From Eubacteriales bacterium (GTDB taxonomy: Bacteria > Bacillota > Clostridia > Lachnospirales > Lachnospiraceae), in contig JAUNPJ010000001.1 of assembly GCA_030536755.1 (NCBI GenBank), positions 124,001 through 188,000 on the forward strand: a stretch of 64,000 nucleotides of DNA, given 5' to 3'. The notes below the pieces were generated by a model that ran no database searches, was not told the origin of the DNA, and saw only the letters and a list, made by a program, of their open reading frames with translations. This document shows positions 33,519-42,717 of the stretch, piece by piece (position 1 is the first letter of the stretch; each line of letters begins with the position of its first letter). Both the position numbers and the translations under genes were made by a program.

Positions 33519-34703
33519 TTAACCAGGCTGTTTGACATATTTCATAGGATCTACTCTCTCCCCATTAAAAATCACACCGAAGTGCAGATGAGGACCTGTT
33601 GAATTTCCCGTAGAACCTACATAGCCGATAATCTGTCCTTTTTTTACTTTATCACCAACATCGAGCCCACTTTCAAATTTGCTCATATGGGCATACTCTG
33701 TACGAAGCGAACCGGAATGGTTAATCTGTATCCAATTGCCAAATCCGGAAGAATCATATTGACGGGTTACAATCGTTCCAACTGCCACTGCATAGATTGG
33801 TGTTCCTGTAGTTGCAGGAATATCAATCCCTTTATGGTTGGTACTTCCGATTCCACCTGGTGACTCCCGATTGCCAAAGTAACTGCTGATATATGACCAG
33901 CTGCTTGACAATGGCCAGCGAAAATTGAGTCCTGTCGTCGAAGTTCCATTATAATTTTCGATCAGTGCTCCATCACTTCCCACATAGTAGGCAGCGGAAA
34001 TCCAGCGATTTGTCTGCATAATACCGGCAGAATTAAAATAATATTTTTTCCCGCTTATCGTTACCCACCCTGTCTGCATCTGACCGGAAGAATTGAAATA
34101 ATATTTATTTCCGTTGATTGTTTTCAGACCAGTTTGTCTGGCTCCGTTGCTGCCCAGATAATATCTATAATTACCGGATTTTAACCAACCCGTTGCTTTA
34201 GAAAAACGGGGATGTCCGTTTTTGGCCTGAGGGCGGAAATAATAGTACTTACCATTGATTTTTTGCCATAAGACAGCAAGAGAACCGTCCGAAGTAAAAT
34301 AATAGTACTCTCCTTTCTGACTTTTATACCAACTGGATTTCATAGCGGATCCGATCCATTGAAATCCTTTTGGCTGTTTGCGGAAATAATAACGATCATC
34401 GCTTATATTTTTCCATCCCAAAGACATTGCGCCTTTTCGTTCCGGATCCAGATAAAAGGTCTGATTATTTAAGGTCATCCATCCTTTTTGGATGGTTCCA
34501 TTTTTATAATAATAATAATTGCCGTATTTGGTAAGATACCAGCCAGTAGCACTGGAGGAATTTTTGATGTCAGCCATTACCATATTGCTGCTCGATGCGG
34601 CATGGACTTCTTTTGCCCGTCCAAAAACAATCAGGGCCATCACGCCTGTCAGAACCAGACAGCTTAAAAAATATTCAAATCTTTTTCCTGTTTTATTCCT
34701 CAT
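33519..34703 (-). CDS. Secreted M23 metallopeptidase with cell-wall-binding repeats
   Basis: The 394-residue protein has a signal peptide (about 1-35, ending FGRAKEVHA). About nine aromatic repeats of the choline/glucan-binding type follow (residues about 50-250, such as GWMTLNNQTFYL, GLKTINGNKYYFNSSGQ and GWVTISGKKYYF). The C-terminal M23 domain has NHKGIDIP for the first zinc His and Asp and GPHLHFGV for the last two His. It would sit on the cell surface and cut peptidoglycan cross-links during growth or separation. It is a single gene with its own terminator. Confidence 0.93.
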   Translation of the reverse strand: MRNKTGKRFEYFLSCLVLTGVMALIVFGRAKEVHAASSSNMVMADIKNSSSATGWYLTKYGNYYYYKNGTIQKGWMTLNNQTFYLDPERKGAMSLGWKNISDDRYYFRKQPKGFQWIGSAMKSSWYKSQKGEYYYFTSDGSLAVLWQKINGKYYYFRPQAKNGHPRFSKATGWLKSGNYRYYLGSNGARQTGLKTINGNKYYFNSSGQMQTGWVTISGKKYYFNSAGIMQTNRWISAAYYVGSDGALIENYNGTSTTGLNFRWPLSSSWSYISSYFGNRESPGGIGSTNHKGIDIPATTGTPIYAVAVGTIVTRQYDSSGFGNWIQINHSGSLRTEYAHMSKFESGLDVGDKVKKGQIIGYVGSTGNSTGPHLHFGVIFNGERVDPMKYVKQPG

Positions 34704-34744
34704 TATGCACTTTCCTACCCTTTTCTTTGTATACTTTACGTTAT

Positions 34745-35194
34745 TTAATGAATTATAGATTCATCCAAAATAATTGTAAATGGTCCGTTGTTGACAAGTG
34801 ATACTTTCATATGTGCACCAAACACACCTTTTTCAACTATAGAAATACTTTCTTTTGTTTTTGCAAGAATATATTCATATAACTCTTCTGCTTTTTGAGG
34901 ATTTCCTGCTTTTACAAAGCTTGGACGATTTCCTTTTTTGCAGTCTGCATACAGTGTAAACTGGGAAATCAAAAGCACCTGTCCTCCCACATCTTTGAGA
35001 GCCAGGTTTGTCTTCCCATCGCTATCCTCAAACAATCTTAAATTTACCATTTTTCTGACAAACTTGTCTGCGATCTCTGTGGTGTCTTCTTCTGAAATTC
35101 CAACAAGAACGAGAAAACCTTTTCCAATTTTCCCTACGACTTTGTCATCCACAGAAACGCTGGCTTCATCTACCTTTTGAATTACAAATTTCAT
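34745..35194 (-). CDS. dtd: D-aminoacyl-tRNA deacylase
   Basis: The 149-residue protein is Dtd, which frees tRNA wrongly charged with D-amino acids or glycine. The two signature stretches are [17 protein letters not shown], with the catalytic region, and [12 protein letters not shown] near the C-terminus with the Gly-cisPro-like proofreading turn (here NGPF). A weak AAGGAG is 11 bases before the ATG. The AI-2E-type permease gene ends just upstream, so the two could share a transcript. Confidence 0.96.
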   Translation of the reverse strand: MKFVIQKVDEASVSVDDKVVGKIGKGFLVLVGISEEDTTEIADKFVRKMVNLRLFEDSDGKTNLALKDVGGQVLLISQFTLYADCKKGNRPSFVKAGNPQKAEELYEYILAKTKESISIVEKGVFGAHMKVSLVNNGPFTIILDESIIH

Positions 35195-35218
35195 GTGATT
35201 TGCTACTCCTTATAAATT

Positions 35219-36415
35219 TTATTGATAATCCTGTATCTCTGTAGAAAGATTTTTCTTTTTCAGAGAACGGCTGATTCCTCTCCAGCACATTGCATAGAGT
35301 ACGGCACAGACCGGAACACCGATAAACATACCAAATACACCAAATAATCCTCCTCCAATAAGAATGGAAAGAATAACCATAAAACTGGATAATCCAGTTG
35401 AGTCTCCGAGAATCTTCGGGCCCAAGATATTACCGTCAAATTGCTGCAGTACTAATATAAAAAAGATAAAATACAAACATTTAATCGGACTTACCAGAAG
35501 AATCAGAAATGCGCAGGGAACTGCGCCAAGATAAGGTCCAAAAAAAGGAATCACATTGGTGACACCAATTACGACACTTACCAGTACAGTATAAGGCATT
35601 TTTAAAGCAGAAATTCCGATGTAGCATAAAATTCCGATAATAAAAGAATCTAATATCTTTCCGCCAATGAAACCACCGAAGGTTCTGTCTGTAAATCGAA
35701 GATTTTCCAGAAGCTGTTCTGCTTTCTTTTGTGGAAGAATCGCAAACAATGCCATTTTTACCTTGCCTCTGAACACTTCTTTATCCGCAAGTATATAAAT
35801 AGATACAATAATTCCGATCAATGCATTTTTGAGAAATGTAATGACTTCCAGAATTCCAGAGGAAAAGTGCAGCAAAAGATTCTGCAGCTGAGGAAGGATA
35901 TCCTGTGTCAAGTACTGCTCCATTTTTAAAGAATAACGATCGATCATTCCCACCACAAGACTGTTGATATCTGCATTGTTTTCCAAAATATGTGTAATCC
36001 ATCTTCTTATACTGTCCACATAGAGAGGAAAATTATTGATGATGTTGACAATACTTTTAATAATCTCTGGTAAGATCATAATAATCAGTGTGTAAACAAT
36101 CATGAGCATAAATGCGACTGCAAGGAGCACTCCCAAATAGCGTATAAATTTGCTTTTGCGTTTTGTGATATTTACCTTTTTTTTCTTCAAAAAAGGATAC
36201 ACGAGTGTATTTTCATAAAATTTTAAAAGAGGATTCAACAGGTAAGCAATGGCAGCACCGTAAAGTATTGGCATAAGAATATTTAAAATTTTTTTGATGC
36301 CATCGATTAAAATCCCCATATGAAAGATTCCAAAATAAAATAACAGACTGGCAGCAATCACCAGAAACCCAGTCATACCCCAGTACAGATATTTGTTGTC
36401 CCAACGAAATTTCAT
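35219..36415 (-). CDS. AI-2E family transporter (PerM/YtvI-like)
   Basis: The 398-residue membrane protein has about eight hydrophobic segments and a long hydrophilic helical part between about 90 and 200, as in the PerM/YtvI family. The C-terminal half has the conserved VIGVTNVIPFFGPYLGAVP and GPKILGDSTGLSSF. The start is placed at the ATG at 36415, since GGAGG lies between it and the earlier in-frame ATG at 36433. Members export small molecules or ions, with few proven. There is no regulatory neighbour to suggest a substrate. Confidence 0.88.
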   Translation of the reverse strand: MKFRWDNKYLYWGMTGFLVIAASLLFYFGIFHMGILIDGIKKILNILMPILYGAAIAYLLNPLLKFYENTLVYPFLKKKKVNITKRKSKFIRYLGVLLAVAFMLMIVYTLIIMILPEIIKSIVNIINNFPLYVDSIRRWITHILENNADINSLVVGMIDRYSLKMEQYLTQDILPQLQNLLLHFSSGILEVITFLKNALIGIIVSIYILADKEVFRGKVKMALFAILPQKKAEQLLENLRFTDRTFGGFIGGKILDSFIIGILCYIGISALKMPYTVLVSVVIGVTNVIPFFGPYLGAVPCAFLILLVSPIKCLYFIFFILVLQQFDGNILGPKILGDSTGLSSFMVILSILIGGGLFGVFGMFIGVPVCAVLYAMCWRGISRSLKKKNLSTEIQDYQ

Positions 36416-36589
36416 GTAAAAGTAAGCCTCCATCTTAAAATCCTTTTAATTATAACATAGCTTAATGAACTTGTCACATTTTTTAAAAAAATATAACACA
36501 ATATAAACAAAATATACTATAATAAATCGTGTAGATCAGGTCTGCAAGATTCTGATTCTGATGAATGACAGGAAATGAGGAAAATAACA

Positions 36590-37324
36590 ATGAAATTACA
36601 GCAATTATTAAGTGTGACAAGAAAAGCCGTTGATGAGTTTCATATGATTCAGGAGGGAGACAAAATTGCCGTTGGCATTTCCGGGGGGAAAGACAGTCTG
36701 ACTCTTCTCTATGCACTCCATGGACTTCAGCGCTTTTACCCGAATCATTTTGAACTTGTTGCAATTACGGTTGATCTTGGATTTGAGAATTTTAATCTCG
36801 AAAAAATCACAGAATTGTGTAAAGAACTGGGAGTGCCTTATGAAGTGGTACATACAGAAATCGGCAGTATTATTTTTGAGGACAGAAAAGAAAGCAACCC
36901 CTGTTCTCTCTGTGCAAAGATGAGAAAAGGGGCGCTTAACGAAGTCGCAAAAAAATTGGGATGCAATAAAATCGCTTACGCACATCACAAGGATGATGTT
37001 GTAGAAACCATGCTGCTCTCTCTGATCTATGAGGGACGTTTCCATACTTTTTCACCGGTTACTTATCTGGACCGGATGGAATTGACACTGATTCGGCCAT
37101 TGTTATTTATGGATGAAGCAGATGTCATTGGCTTTAAAAATAAATATCAGCTTCCAATTGCAAAAAGTCCCTGCCCTGCCGATGGAACAACCAAACGGGA
37201 ATATGCCAAAAACCTGTTAAAGGAATTGAATCATCAAAACCCAGGAACAAAAGAACGTATGTTTACGGCCATTCGACGGGCAAATCTTTCCGGATGGTCT
37301 ACAGAGATTCCTCAAAAATCTTGA
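36590..37324 (+). CDS. TtcA-like tRNA 2-thiolation enzyme
   Basis: The 244-residue protein has the PP-loop SGGKDS (about 30-35) that binds ATP, the paired Cys in NPCSLCAKMRKG, and a third Cys in KSPCPAD that together with CxxC could hold an iron-sulfur cluster. This is the TtcA arrangement, which makes 2-thiocytidine at position 32 of tRNA. The ATG at 36590 has TGAGGA at eight bases; the ATG at 36575 has a poorer site. Its 3' end overlaps the convergent cytidylate-kinase-like gene by 26 bases. A TATAAT lies upstream, but without a clear -35. Confidence 0.85.
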   Translation: MKLQQLLSVTRKAVDEFHMIQEGDKIAVGISGGKDSLTLLYALHGLQRFYPNHFELVAITVDLGFENFNLEKITELCKELGVPYEVVHTEIGSIIFEDRKESNPCSLCAKMRKGALNEVAKKLGCNKIAYAHHKDDVVETMLLSLIYEGRFHTFSPVTYLDRMELTLIRPLLFMDEADVIGFKNKYQLPIAKSPCPADGTTKREYAKNLLKELNHQNPGTKERMFTAIRRANLSGWSTEIPQKS

Positions 37325-37931
37325 GAGCTTCAATGATAAGCCGAACGGAGCCTTCCGTACCAAAGATACCGCTGTCTACACAGAGATTATAACCGCTGGC
37401 TTCGCCCCAACGTTTATTTGTATAGTAGTTGTAATAACTGGAACGGCTCTTGTCGGTCTTGTTCACGGCATCTTTTGCCTTTGCCATACTCAAATGATAT
37501 CTCTCACTGATGCGCTTAATGCGGGTATCCAGATCCGCATGAATAAAAATACTCATACAGTTCTTCATATCTGCGAGTGCATAATCTGCACACCTTCCTA
37601 CCATAACGCAGGGACCTTCCTGCGCCAGCTTTTTGATGGCGTCAAACTGAGCCAGAAAGACTTTATGATTCATTGGCATATCTGAAAAAGCTGCGGACGA
37701 ATATCCGAAGGAATAGGTATCCATAACGAGAGAATATAAAAAACTGTTTGTTGGTTTCTCATCATGGTTTTCAAACAATTCTTTGCAGATACCGCTGTCA
37801 TTGGCTGCATGTTCCAGAAGTTCTTTATCATAACATTTGATTCCTAGTTCGGCGGCCAGACGCTGACCAATAACACGTCCGCCGCTGCCATACTGTCGTC
37901 CAATGGTAATCACTGTTTTTGTACTGCCCAT
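37299..37931 (-). CDS. Cytidylate-kinase-like family protein
   Basis: The 210-residue protein has a P-loop variant near the start (TIGRQYGSGGRVIGQRLA) and a lid-like region rich in Arg and Tyr (TDKSRSSYYNYYTNKRWG), the pattern of the AAA/cytidylate-kinase-like family common in gut Firmicutes. The start is the ATG at 37931 with AAAGGGG upstream. True cytidylate kinase (cmk) is usually longer with a different lid, so the substrate is uncertain. It runs against the TtcA-like gene and overlaps its end. Confidence 0.85.
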   Translation of the reverse strand: MGSTKTVITIGRQYGSGGRVIGQRLAAELGIKCYDKELLEHAANDSGICKELFENHDEKPTNSFLYSLVMDTYSFGYSSAAFSDMPMNHKVFLAQFDAIKKLAQEGPCVMVGRCADYALADMKNCMSIFIHADLDTRIKRISERYHLSMAKAKDAVNKTDKSRSSYYNYYTNKRWGEASGYNLCVDSGIFGTEGSVRLIIEALKIFEESL

Positions 37932-38030
37932 AATCATTCCCCTTTCTTCTGTCAAATTTATGTCGTTTAAGGCGAATTATTCCTGCCTTTTATATTATAG
38001 CAATATTATATAGCATTTTTTCTCAAAATC

Positions 38031-38957
38031 CTAGCTGTTTTTTCTAAGATTTTCAAGCAATTGCGAAAAATAATCCGGCAAAGGTGCTTCCACCTCCAGA
38101 TATTTTCCAGTAGCAGGGTGAATAAATCCAAGAACCATCGCATGCAGTACCTGACCTTCCAGTTTATATGGCCATTTTGCCTTTGTATAAACGGAATCTC
38201 CGAGCAGAGGGTGGCCGATACTGGTCATGTGGACACGAATCTGATGGGTCCTTCCTGTTTCGAGCTGGCATTCAATATAGGTATATTTCTGGAAATTCTC
38301 CAATATGTGATAGTGCGTCACTGCTGGTTTTCCGTTTTTGTAATTAATTGCCATCTTCTTTCGGTCAATCGGATGGCGTCCAATAGGTCCTTCTACCGTT
38401 CCATCCTCGGTAAGATTTCCAAGAACAATGGCACGGTATTTTCTGGTGATAGAATGTTCCTTCAGCTGCATGGCAAGTGCACGGTGAGTTGCATCGTCTT
38501 TGCAGATGACGAGTGCTCCTGTAGTATCCTTATCAATGCGGTGTACGATTCCGGGACGAAGCTGTCCGTTGATACCGGAAAGATTTCCCTGGCAATGATG
38601 CATAATGGCATTGACCAGTGTTCCGCAAGTGTGTCCTGCAGCAGGGTGTACCACCATTCCCTTGGGCTTATTGACAATCAAAAGCCACTCATCTTCATAA
38701 AGAATATCAAGAGGAATGTCTTCCGGAAGAATTTCAACCGTCTCCAATGGAGGGATAGAAATACAGATTTCTTCCCCCACACGAAGTTTATAATTCGCTT
38801 TGATCTTTTTGCCTTCTACCAGAATGTTTTCATCCTTCAAAAGCTTTTGAAGATAAGAGCGTGACCATTGCGGGTAACAGTCACTAAGATAACGGTCAAT
38901 ACGAACACCTCTTCCCTCTTCTCCTATCGTAAGAATCTCTTTGTTCTCTTCACACAT
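38031..38957 (-). CDS. rluD: RluD-type 23S rRNA pseudouridine synthase
   Basis: The 308-residue protein has an S4 RNA-binding domain (about 18-65) and the pseudouridine synthase domain with the catalytic Asp in HRIDKDTTG (about residue 139). Other conserved pieces are NKPKGMVVHPA and GRTHQIRVHMTSIGHPLLGD. It is coupled to lspA, as in the lspA-ylyB pair of B. subtilis; the two share the base of TAATG. By homology it modifies helix 69 of 23S rRNA; RluC-type sites are possible. Confidence 0.93.
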   Translation of the reverse strand: MCEENKEILTIGEEGRGVRIDRYLSDCYPQWSRSYLQKLLKDENILVEGKKIKANYKLRVGEEICISIPPLETVEILPEDIPLDILYEDEWLLIVNKPKGMVVHPAAGHTCGTLVNAIMHHCQGNLSGINGQLRPGIVHRIDKDTTGALVICKDDATHRALAMQLKEHSITRKYRAIVLGNLTEDGTVEGPIGRHPIDRKKMAINYKNGKPAVTHYHILENFQKYTYIECQLETGRTHQIRVHMTSIGHPLLGDSVYTKAKWPYKLEGQVLHAMVLGFIHPATGKYLEVEAPLPDYFSQLLENLRKNS

Positions 38958-39484
38958 TATTTCTTCTCCTTCTTTGCAGTAAATGAAAACAGAAGATCAA
39001 AATCTTCTTCCTTATAATAGAAAATGAGAAGCACAAAGAGAATCACCATACTGACAGTTACATAAATATCTGCCACATTGAATATCGGAAAATGAATCAG
39101 TGAAAAATAGAAAAAATCAATGACATATCCAAGGCGTATCCGGTCAATGAGATTACCCAGTCCTCCTGCGATCAGAAACAGTGAAATGATCTGAACTGGA
39201 AGATATTTTCTGTCCATTGGCATGCGGCAGTAAAAAAATATCACTGCTGTTACAAAAACAAAGAACAGCAAAATAAACAGCCACTGCTGATTCTGAAGAA
39301 TGCCAAAGGCAGCACCTCTGTTTTCCAGATATTCCAATTCCATCACACCCTTAATCCAGATGATATTCGGCTGATTTTTCAGATAAAGAACAGCCAGGTG
39401 TTTGGTAAACTGGTCCAACAAAACTAATACTGCAATCATCAGCATTCCGATGGCAATAAATGTTTTTCGTTTTTTAATTTCCAT
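38957..39484 (-). CDS. lspA: Lipoprotein signal peptidase (SPase II)
   Basis: The 175-residue membrane protein has four hydrophobic segments and the two catalytic aspartates in NLIDRIRLGYVIDF and FNVADIYV. ENRGAAFGIL is the conserved substrate-gate stretch. It cleaves signal peptides of prolipoproteins after lipid attachment. A polar Lys-rich tail follows the last membrane segment. It lies between aroB and rluD and is translated directly into rluD. Confidence 0.95.
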   Translation of the reverse strand: MEIKKRKTFIAIGMLMIAVLVLLDQFTKHLAVLYLKNQPNIIWIKGVMELEYLENRGAAFGILQNQQWLFILLFFVFVTAVIFFYCRMPMDRKYLPVQIISLFLIAGGLGNLIDRIRLGYVIDFFYFSLIHFPIFNVADIYVTVSMVILFVLLIFYYKEEDFDLLFSFTAKKEKK

Positions 39485-39486
39485 CT

Positions 39487-40578
39487 CTATTCTCCTAAAA
39501 TATACTGAATACCGGAAAGAATTTCTTCATCGGTCAGACTGGTGTCCACGATCGCAGTTCCCATGTTTTGAAGGAGCACAAATTTGATGCTTCCCTGACT
39601 CATTTTCTTATCTTTTTTGGTTGCTGCCAGAATGTCCCTGGCATCCAGATTCGCTACACGGTTTGGCAGTCCGTATGTGCGATTCATCTTTTCAATTGCA
39701 AACAGGTCTTCTGTGGAAATCAGACCGCGCTGCTGAGAAAGATATGCTGCCGCTGCATATCCAACGGCCACACACTGACCATGAAGCATGGAAAATTCTT
39801 TCAATTTTTCTACCGCGTGTCCAATGGTATGTCCGAAATTGAGGATTGCACGGATTCCCTTCTCAGTAGGATCTTCTTCTACCACATCACGCTTGATCTT
39901 ACAGCTTCGATAGATCATTTCTGCCAAAAGCTGCGGCTGTCTCTGGCGGATTCCCTCCTGATTTGCCATAAGCCAGTCAAAAAGATCTTTGTCGGCAATT
40001 AATCCCGCTTTGATGATTTCTGCCATACCGCAGGCAAACTGCTCTTCGTTAAGAGAACGGAGCGTAGAAAGATTCATATATACCAGAGAGGGCTGGTGAA
40101 AAGCTCCTACCATATTTTTATATTTTCGAAAATCAACGCCAGTCTTTCCCCCGATACTGCTGTCTACCTGGGAGAGCAATGTAGTCGGCACCTGAATAAA
40201 ACGGATACCACGCAGATAGGTAGCTGCTACAAAACCAGTCAGATCACCGGTAACACCGCCTCCAAGGGCAATCAGCATATCTTTGCGGTCAAAGCCTTCC
40301 AGGATCAGATGTTCATAGACCTCCTGTACGGTCTCGATGTTTTTGTTTTCTTCACCTGCCTGAAACGTAAACACGGTGACTTTATGGCAGCAGGATTTCA
40401 ATTGCTCTGCCAGTGTATCCGCATACAATGCACCTACGGTGCTGTCTGTCACGATGCAGGCACGATAAAAATGAATCTGATCCTGCTCAAGTTCTGCGGC
40501 AAAATCCTGAAAATCTTCCCGATAGCAGATTCTGTATGAGAATTCATTCTCTCGTTTTACTGGTAATTCTCTGTTCAT
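39487..40578 (-). CDS. aroB: 3-dehydroquinate synthase
   Basis: The 363-residue enzyme makes 3-dehydroquinate from DAHP using NAD and zinc. Motifs are GGGVTGDLTGFVA for NAD, PTTLLSQVDSSIGGKTGVD, and the zinc ligands in AEIIKAG, NFGHTIGHAVE and HGQCVAVGY. It sits between ylmH and lspA, away from other shikimate genes, with only two bases to lspA. AGGAGGAATTT precedes the ATG. It is full length. Confidence 0.96.
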   Translation of the reverse strand: MNRELPVKRENEFSYRICYREDFQDFAAELEQDQIHFYRACIVTDSTVGALYADTLAEQLKSCCHKVTVFTFQAGEENKNIETVQEVYEHLILEGFDRKDMLIALGGGVTGDLTGFVAATYLRGIRFIQVPTTLLSQVDSSIGGKTGVDFRKYKNMVGAFHQPSLVYMNLSTLRSLNEEQFACGMAEIIKAGLIADKDLFDWLMANQEGIRQRQPQLLAEMIYRSCKIKRDVVEEDPTEKGIRAILNFGHTIGHAVEKLKEFSMLHGQCVAVGYAAAAYLSQQRGLISTEDLFAIEKMNRTYGLPNRVANLDARDILAATKKDKKMSQGSIKFVLLQNMGTAIVDTSLTDEEILSGIQYILGE

Positions 40579-40590
40579 AATAAATTCCTC

Positions 40591-41343
40591 CTAAATATAA
40601 CGATTGATTTTTACAAACAATCGTCCCTTTTTTGACTGTCCGCCAGATTCTATAAATTGAAATTTTCCCTTTCCTCGCAGAGAAATAATATCTCCTTCTT
40701 TTAATTGATAGCCGTTGGATGTAATCTGTTTTCCATTCACAAATACATTCCCGTTTTCGATATTCTGGACAAGGCTGCTTCTGGAAGCATGAAAAGCCAG
40801 TGCAATGACACTGTCCAGGCGCAGAGAAGCTACAGAACCTGTAATTGTCTGAAATTCCAGAGAGGGAAGTTCCTCCGGCTGTGTTACCAGTTCCGTCAAA
40901 ACATTGGTATGACGGACACGGCACAGATTTTCTATGATAAAGTCTGTCATATGCTCCTGACAGAACACGTAAGCCCCATCCTTTTTCACAAGGATATCTC
41001 CCATCGTAGAACGTTCAATTCCAAGATGAACCAAAGCACCCAGATAATCCCGATGAGTGAGCGGATACTCAAATTTGGCACCTTTATTTAAGATACGGAT
41101 GCACCGGATGGGATAATCCCAATCATAAGAAAGAGCATCAGGAATAAATGCTACTATCTGACGCTCTGCAAAATCATAGCCGCCAAAGGAACCCAGATGT
41201 ATTCCTGGATTCCTGTTTGTCAGGCTATTTACCATATGTAATTCATTCAGATTCAGAAAACCGGTAAAGGTTACAATATCTCGGTTGTAAGCCATATCGG
41301 CCAGCTCCTGAATTCTCTTTTCAAAAAAATCATCTCTGTCCAT
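40591..41343 (-). CDS. ylmH: YlmH-family S4 RNA-binding protein
   Basis: The 250-residue protein ends in an S4 domain (about 175-240, LRLDSVIALAFHASRSSL and NGKQITSNGYQLKEGD) after a conserved N-terminal region (RNPGIHLGSFGGY, HRDYLGALVHLGIERSTMGDI). YlmH binds stalled 50S-peptidyl-tRNA complexes in Firmicutes and takes part in ribosome rescue. It lies next to sepF as in the ylm/division cluster of Gram-positive bacteria, although ylmG, divIVA and ileS are missing here. Confidence 0.93.
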   Translation of the reverse strand: MDRDDFFEKRIQELADMAYNRDIVTFTGFLNLNELHMVNSLTNRNPGIHLGSFGGYDFAERQIVAFIPDALSYDWDYPIRCIRILNKGAKFEYPLTHRDYLGALVHLGIERSTMGDILVKKDGAYVFCQEHMTDFIIENLCRVRHTNVLTELVTQPEELPSLEFQTITGSVASLRLDSVIALAFHASRSSLVQNIENGNVFVNGKQITSNGYQLKEGDIISLRGKGKFQFIESGGQSKKGRLFVKINRYI

Positions 41344-41361
41344 AATGAATACTGCTGACTC

Positions 41362-41979
41362 CTAGTAATTGGAACGAATGGATGGAACCGCATCTCCAAG
41401 AATATTCTGGAAATCACCGGATACATCTACGTTGTAAGGGGTAATGATGAAAATGTAGCTGGAAATCTTCTGAAGGCTTCCCCCAAGAGAATAACAGGAA
41501 CCAGATGTAAAATCAATGATTCGCTGTGCAAGATCTACGTCTACACCTTCCAGATTCAATACAACGGTACAATTGTCCACCAAAGTATCTGCAATTTCTC
41601 TTGTATCTTCCATAGAAACTGGTTTGATGACACAAACTTCCATAGAAGCAGTAGATTTCTTGGCATTACGCATTGGTGTGATTTTGGAAGATGACTGTTT
41701 TGTCTGTTTTACAGGCTTTTGTGTAACCACCGGTGTAGGTGCCTTTGTGGCAGCAGTGGTCTTATGGGACGATTTCGACTGTTTAACAGGTTCCTCCTCA
41801 TAACGGTAATCATCAGCATCGCTTTCCGTTTCTTTTTTGAATTTATCAAAAAATTTCTTTTTAGGCTTTGTTTCCTCTTCCTCTTCCTCAAAATCATCAT
41901 CAAATTCATCATCGAAAAGCTCGTCATCATACTCATCATTTAATTTAATGGCATCTAAAAACTTATCAAAAAAACCCAT
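41362..41979 (-). CDS. sepF: Cell division protein SepF
   Basis: The 205-residue protein starts with the membrane-binding amphipathic helix (MGFFDKFLDAIKLN), then a very acidic run of Asp and Glu (about 15-38), a Lys/Thr/Ser linker and the SepF core from about 110 (VCVIKPVSMEDTREIADTL, CTVVLNLEGVDVDLAQRIIDF). SepF ties FtsZ filaments to the membrane. The linker is longer than in B. subtilis SepF (about 150 residues). It lies between yggS and ylmH. Confidence 0.95.
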   Translation of the reverse strand: MGFFDKFLDAIKLNDEYDDELFDDEFDDDFEEEEEETKPKKKFFDKFKKETESDADDYRYEEEPVKQSKSSHKTTAATKAPTPVVTQKPVKQTKQSSSKITPMRNAKKSTASMEVCVIKPVSMEDTREIADTLVDNCTVVLNLEGVDVDLAQRIIDFTSGSCYSLGGSLQKISSYIFIITPYNVDVSGDFQNILGDAVPSIRSNY

Positions 41980-42007
41980 GTTTAATCTCCATTCTATAAA
42001 TTAATTT

Positions 42008-42700
42008 CTATACTGCATAATTACGTGCACCAAAAATTCCGGTACCAACACGAACCATGGTGGCGCCCTCTTCGACTGCGACCTGATAGTCACCGGTCAT
42101 ACCCATACTTAAAACACGCATATTAATATTATTAATGTTTTTTTTGCCGATGTCAACACTTAATTGTTTTAAATCCCGAAAAACTTGTCGATTTTCTTCC
42201 GGATCATCCACAAATGGAGCAATTGTCATCAATCCTTCCACCTGAATGTGAGAGAAATCTGAAATTTTTTCCAACAAAGGAACGACCTCGTCCATTTTCA
42301 GACCAAACTTTGTATCTTCCTCCGCTACATTGACTTCGAGCAGGATTGGCATAACAAGGTCATGCTTGGCTGCTTCGTGTTCGATGGCTTCTGCAAGCCT
42401 CAAAGAATCTACGGAATGGATCATATCTACCTTATCAATGATATATTTAATCTTATTTCTCTGAAGATGTCCAATCATATGCCAGTGAATATCTTTTGGC
42501 AGTTCCGGATATTTTGCAGTAATCTCCTGAACCTTGTTTTCTCCAAAGAATCTTGCCCCTGCATCATAGGCTTCCTGCAGTATCTCTACAGGCTTCGTCT
42601 TACTCACCGCAATCAAAGTGACTTCCTCTGAATTGCGGTGACTCTTTTCACAGGCTTTCTCGATGTTCTTCTGTACTTCTCTCAGATTATCAGCAAGCAT
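42008..42700 (-). CDS. yggS: YggS/PLPBP-family PLP homeostasis protein
   Basis: The 230-residue protein is a PLP-binding barrel without known enzyme activity that balances vitamin B6. Lys34 in IAVSKTKP binds PLP, and the phosphate site is in RVLSMGMTGDYQVAVEEGATMVRVGTGI-like sequence near the end (about 195-222). FGENKVQE and HMIGHLQRNK are typical. AGGAGGAAAA precedes the ATG. It is directly upstream of sepF, as ylmE is in B. subtilis. Confidence 0.95.
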   Translation of the reverse strand: MLADNLREVQKNIEKACEKSHRNSEEVTLIAVSKTKPVEILQEAYDAGARFFGENKVQEITAKYPELPKDIHWHMIGHLQRNKIKYIIDKVDMIHSVDSLRLAEAIEHEAAKHDLVMPILLEVNVAEEDTKFGLKMDEVVPLLEKISDFSHIQVEGLMTIAPFVDDPEENRQVFRDLKQLSVDIGKKNINNINMRVLSMGMTGDYQVAVEEGATMVRVGTGIFGARNYAV

Positions 42701-42717
42701 TTTTTTCCTCCTAAATC

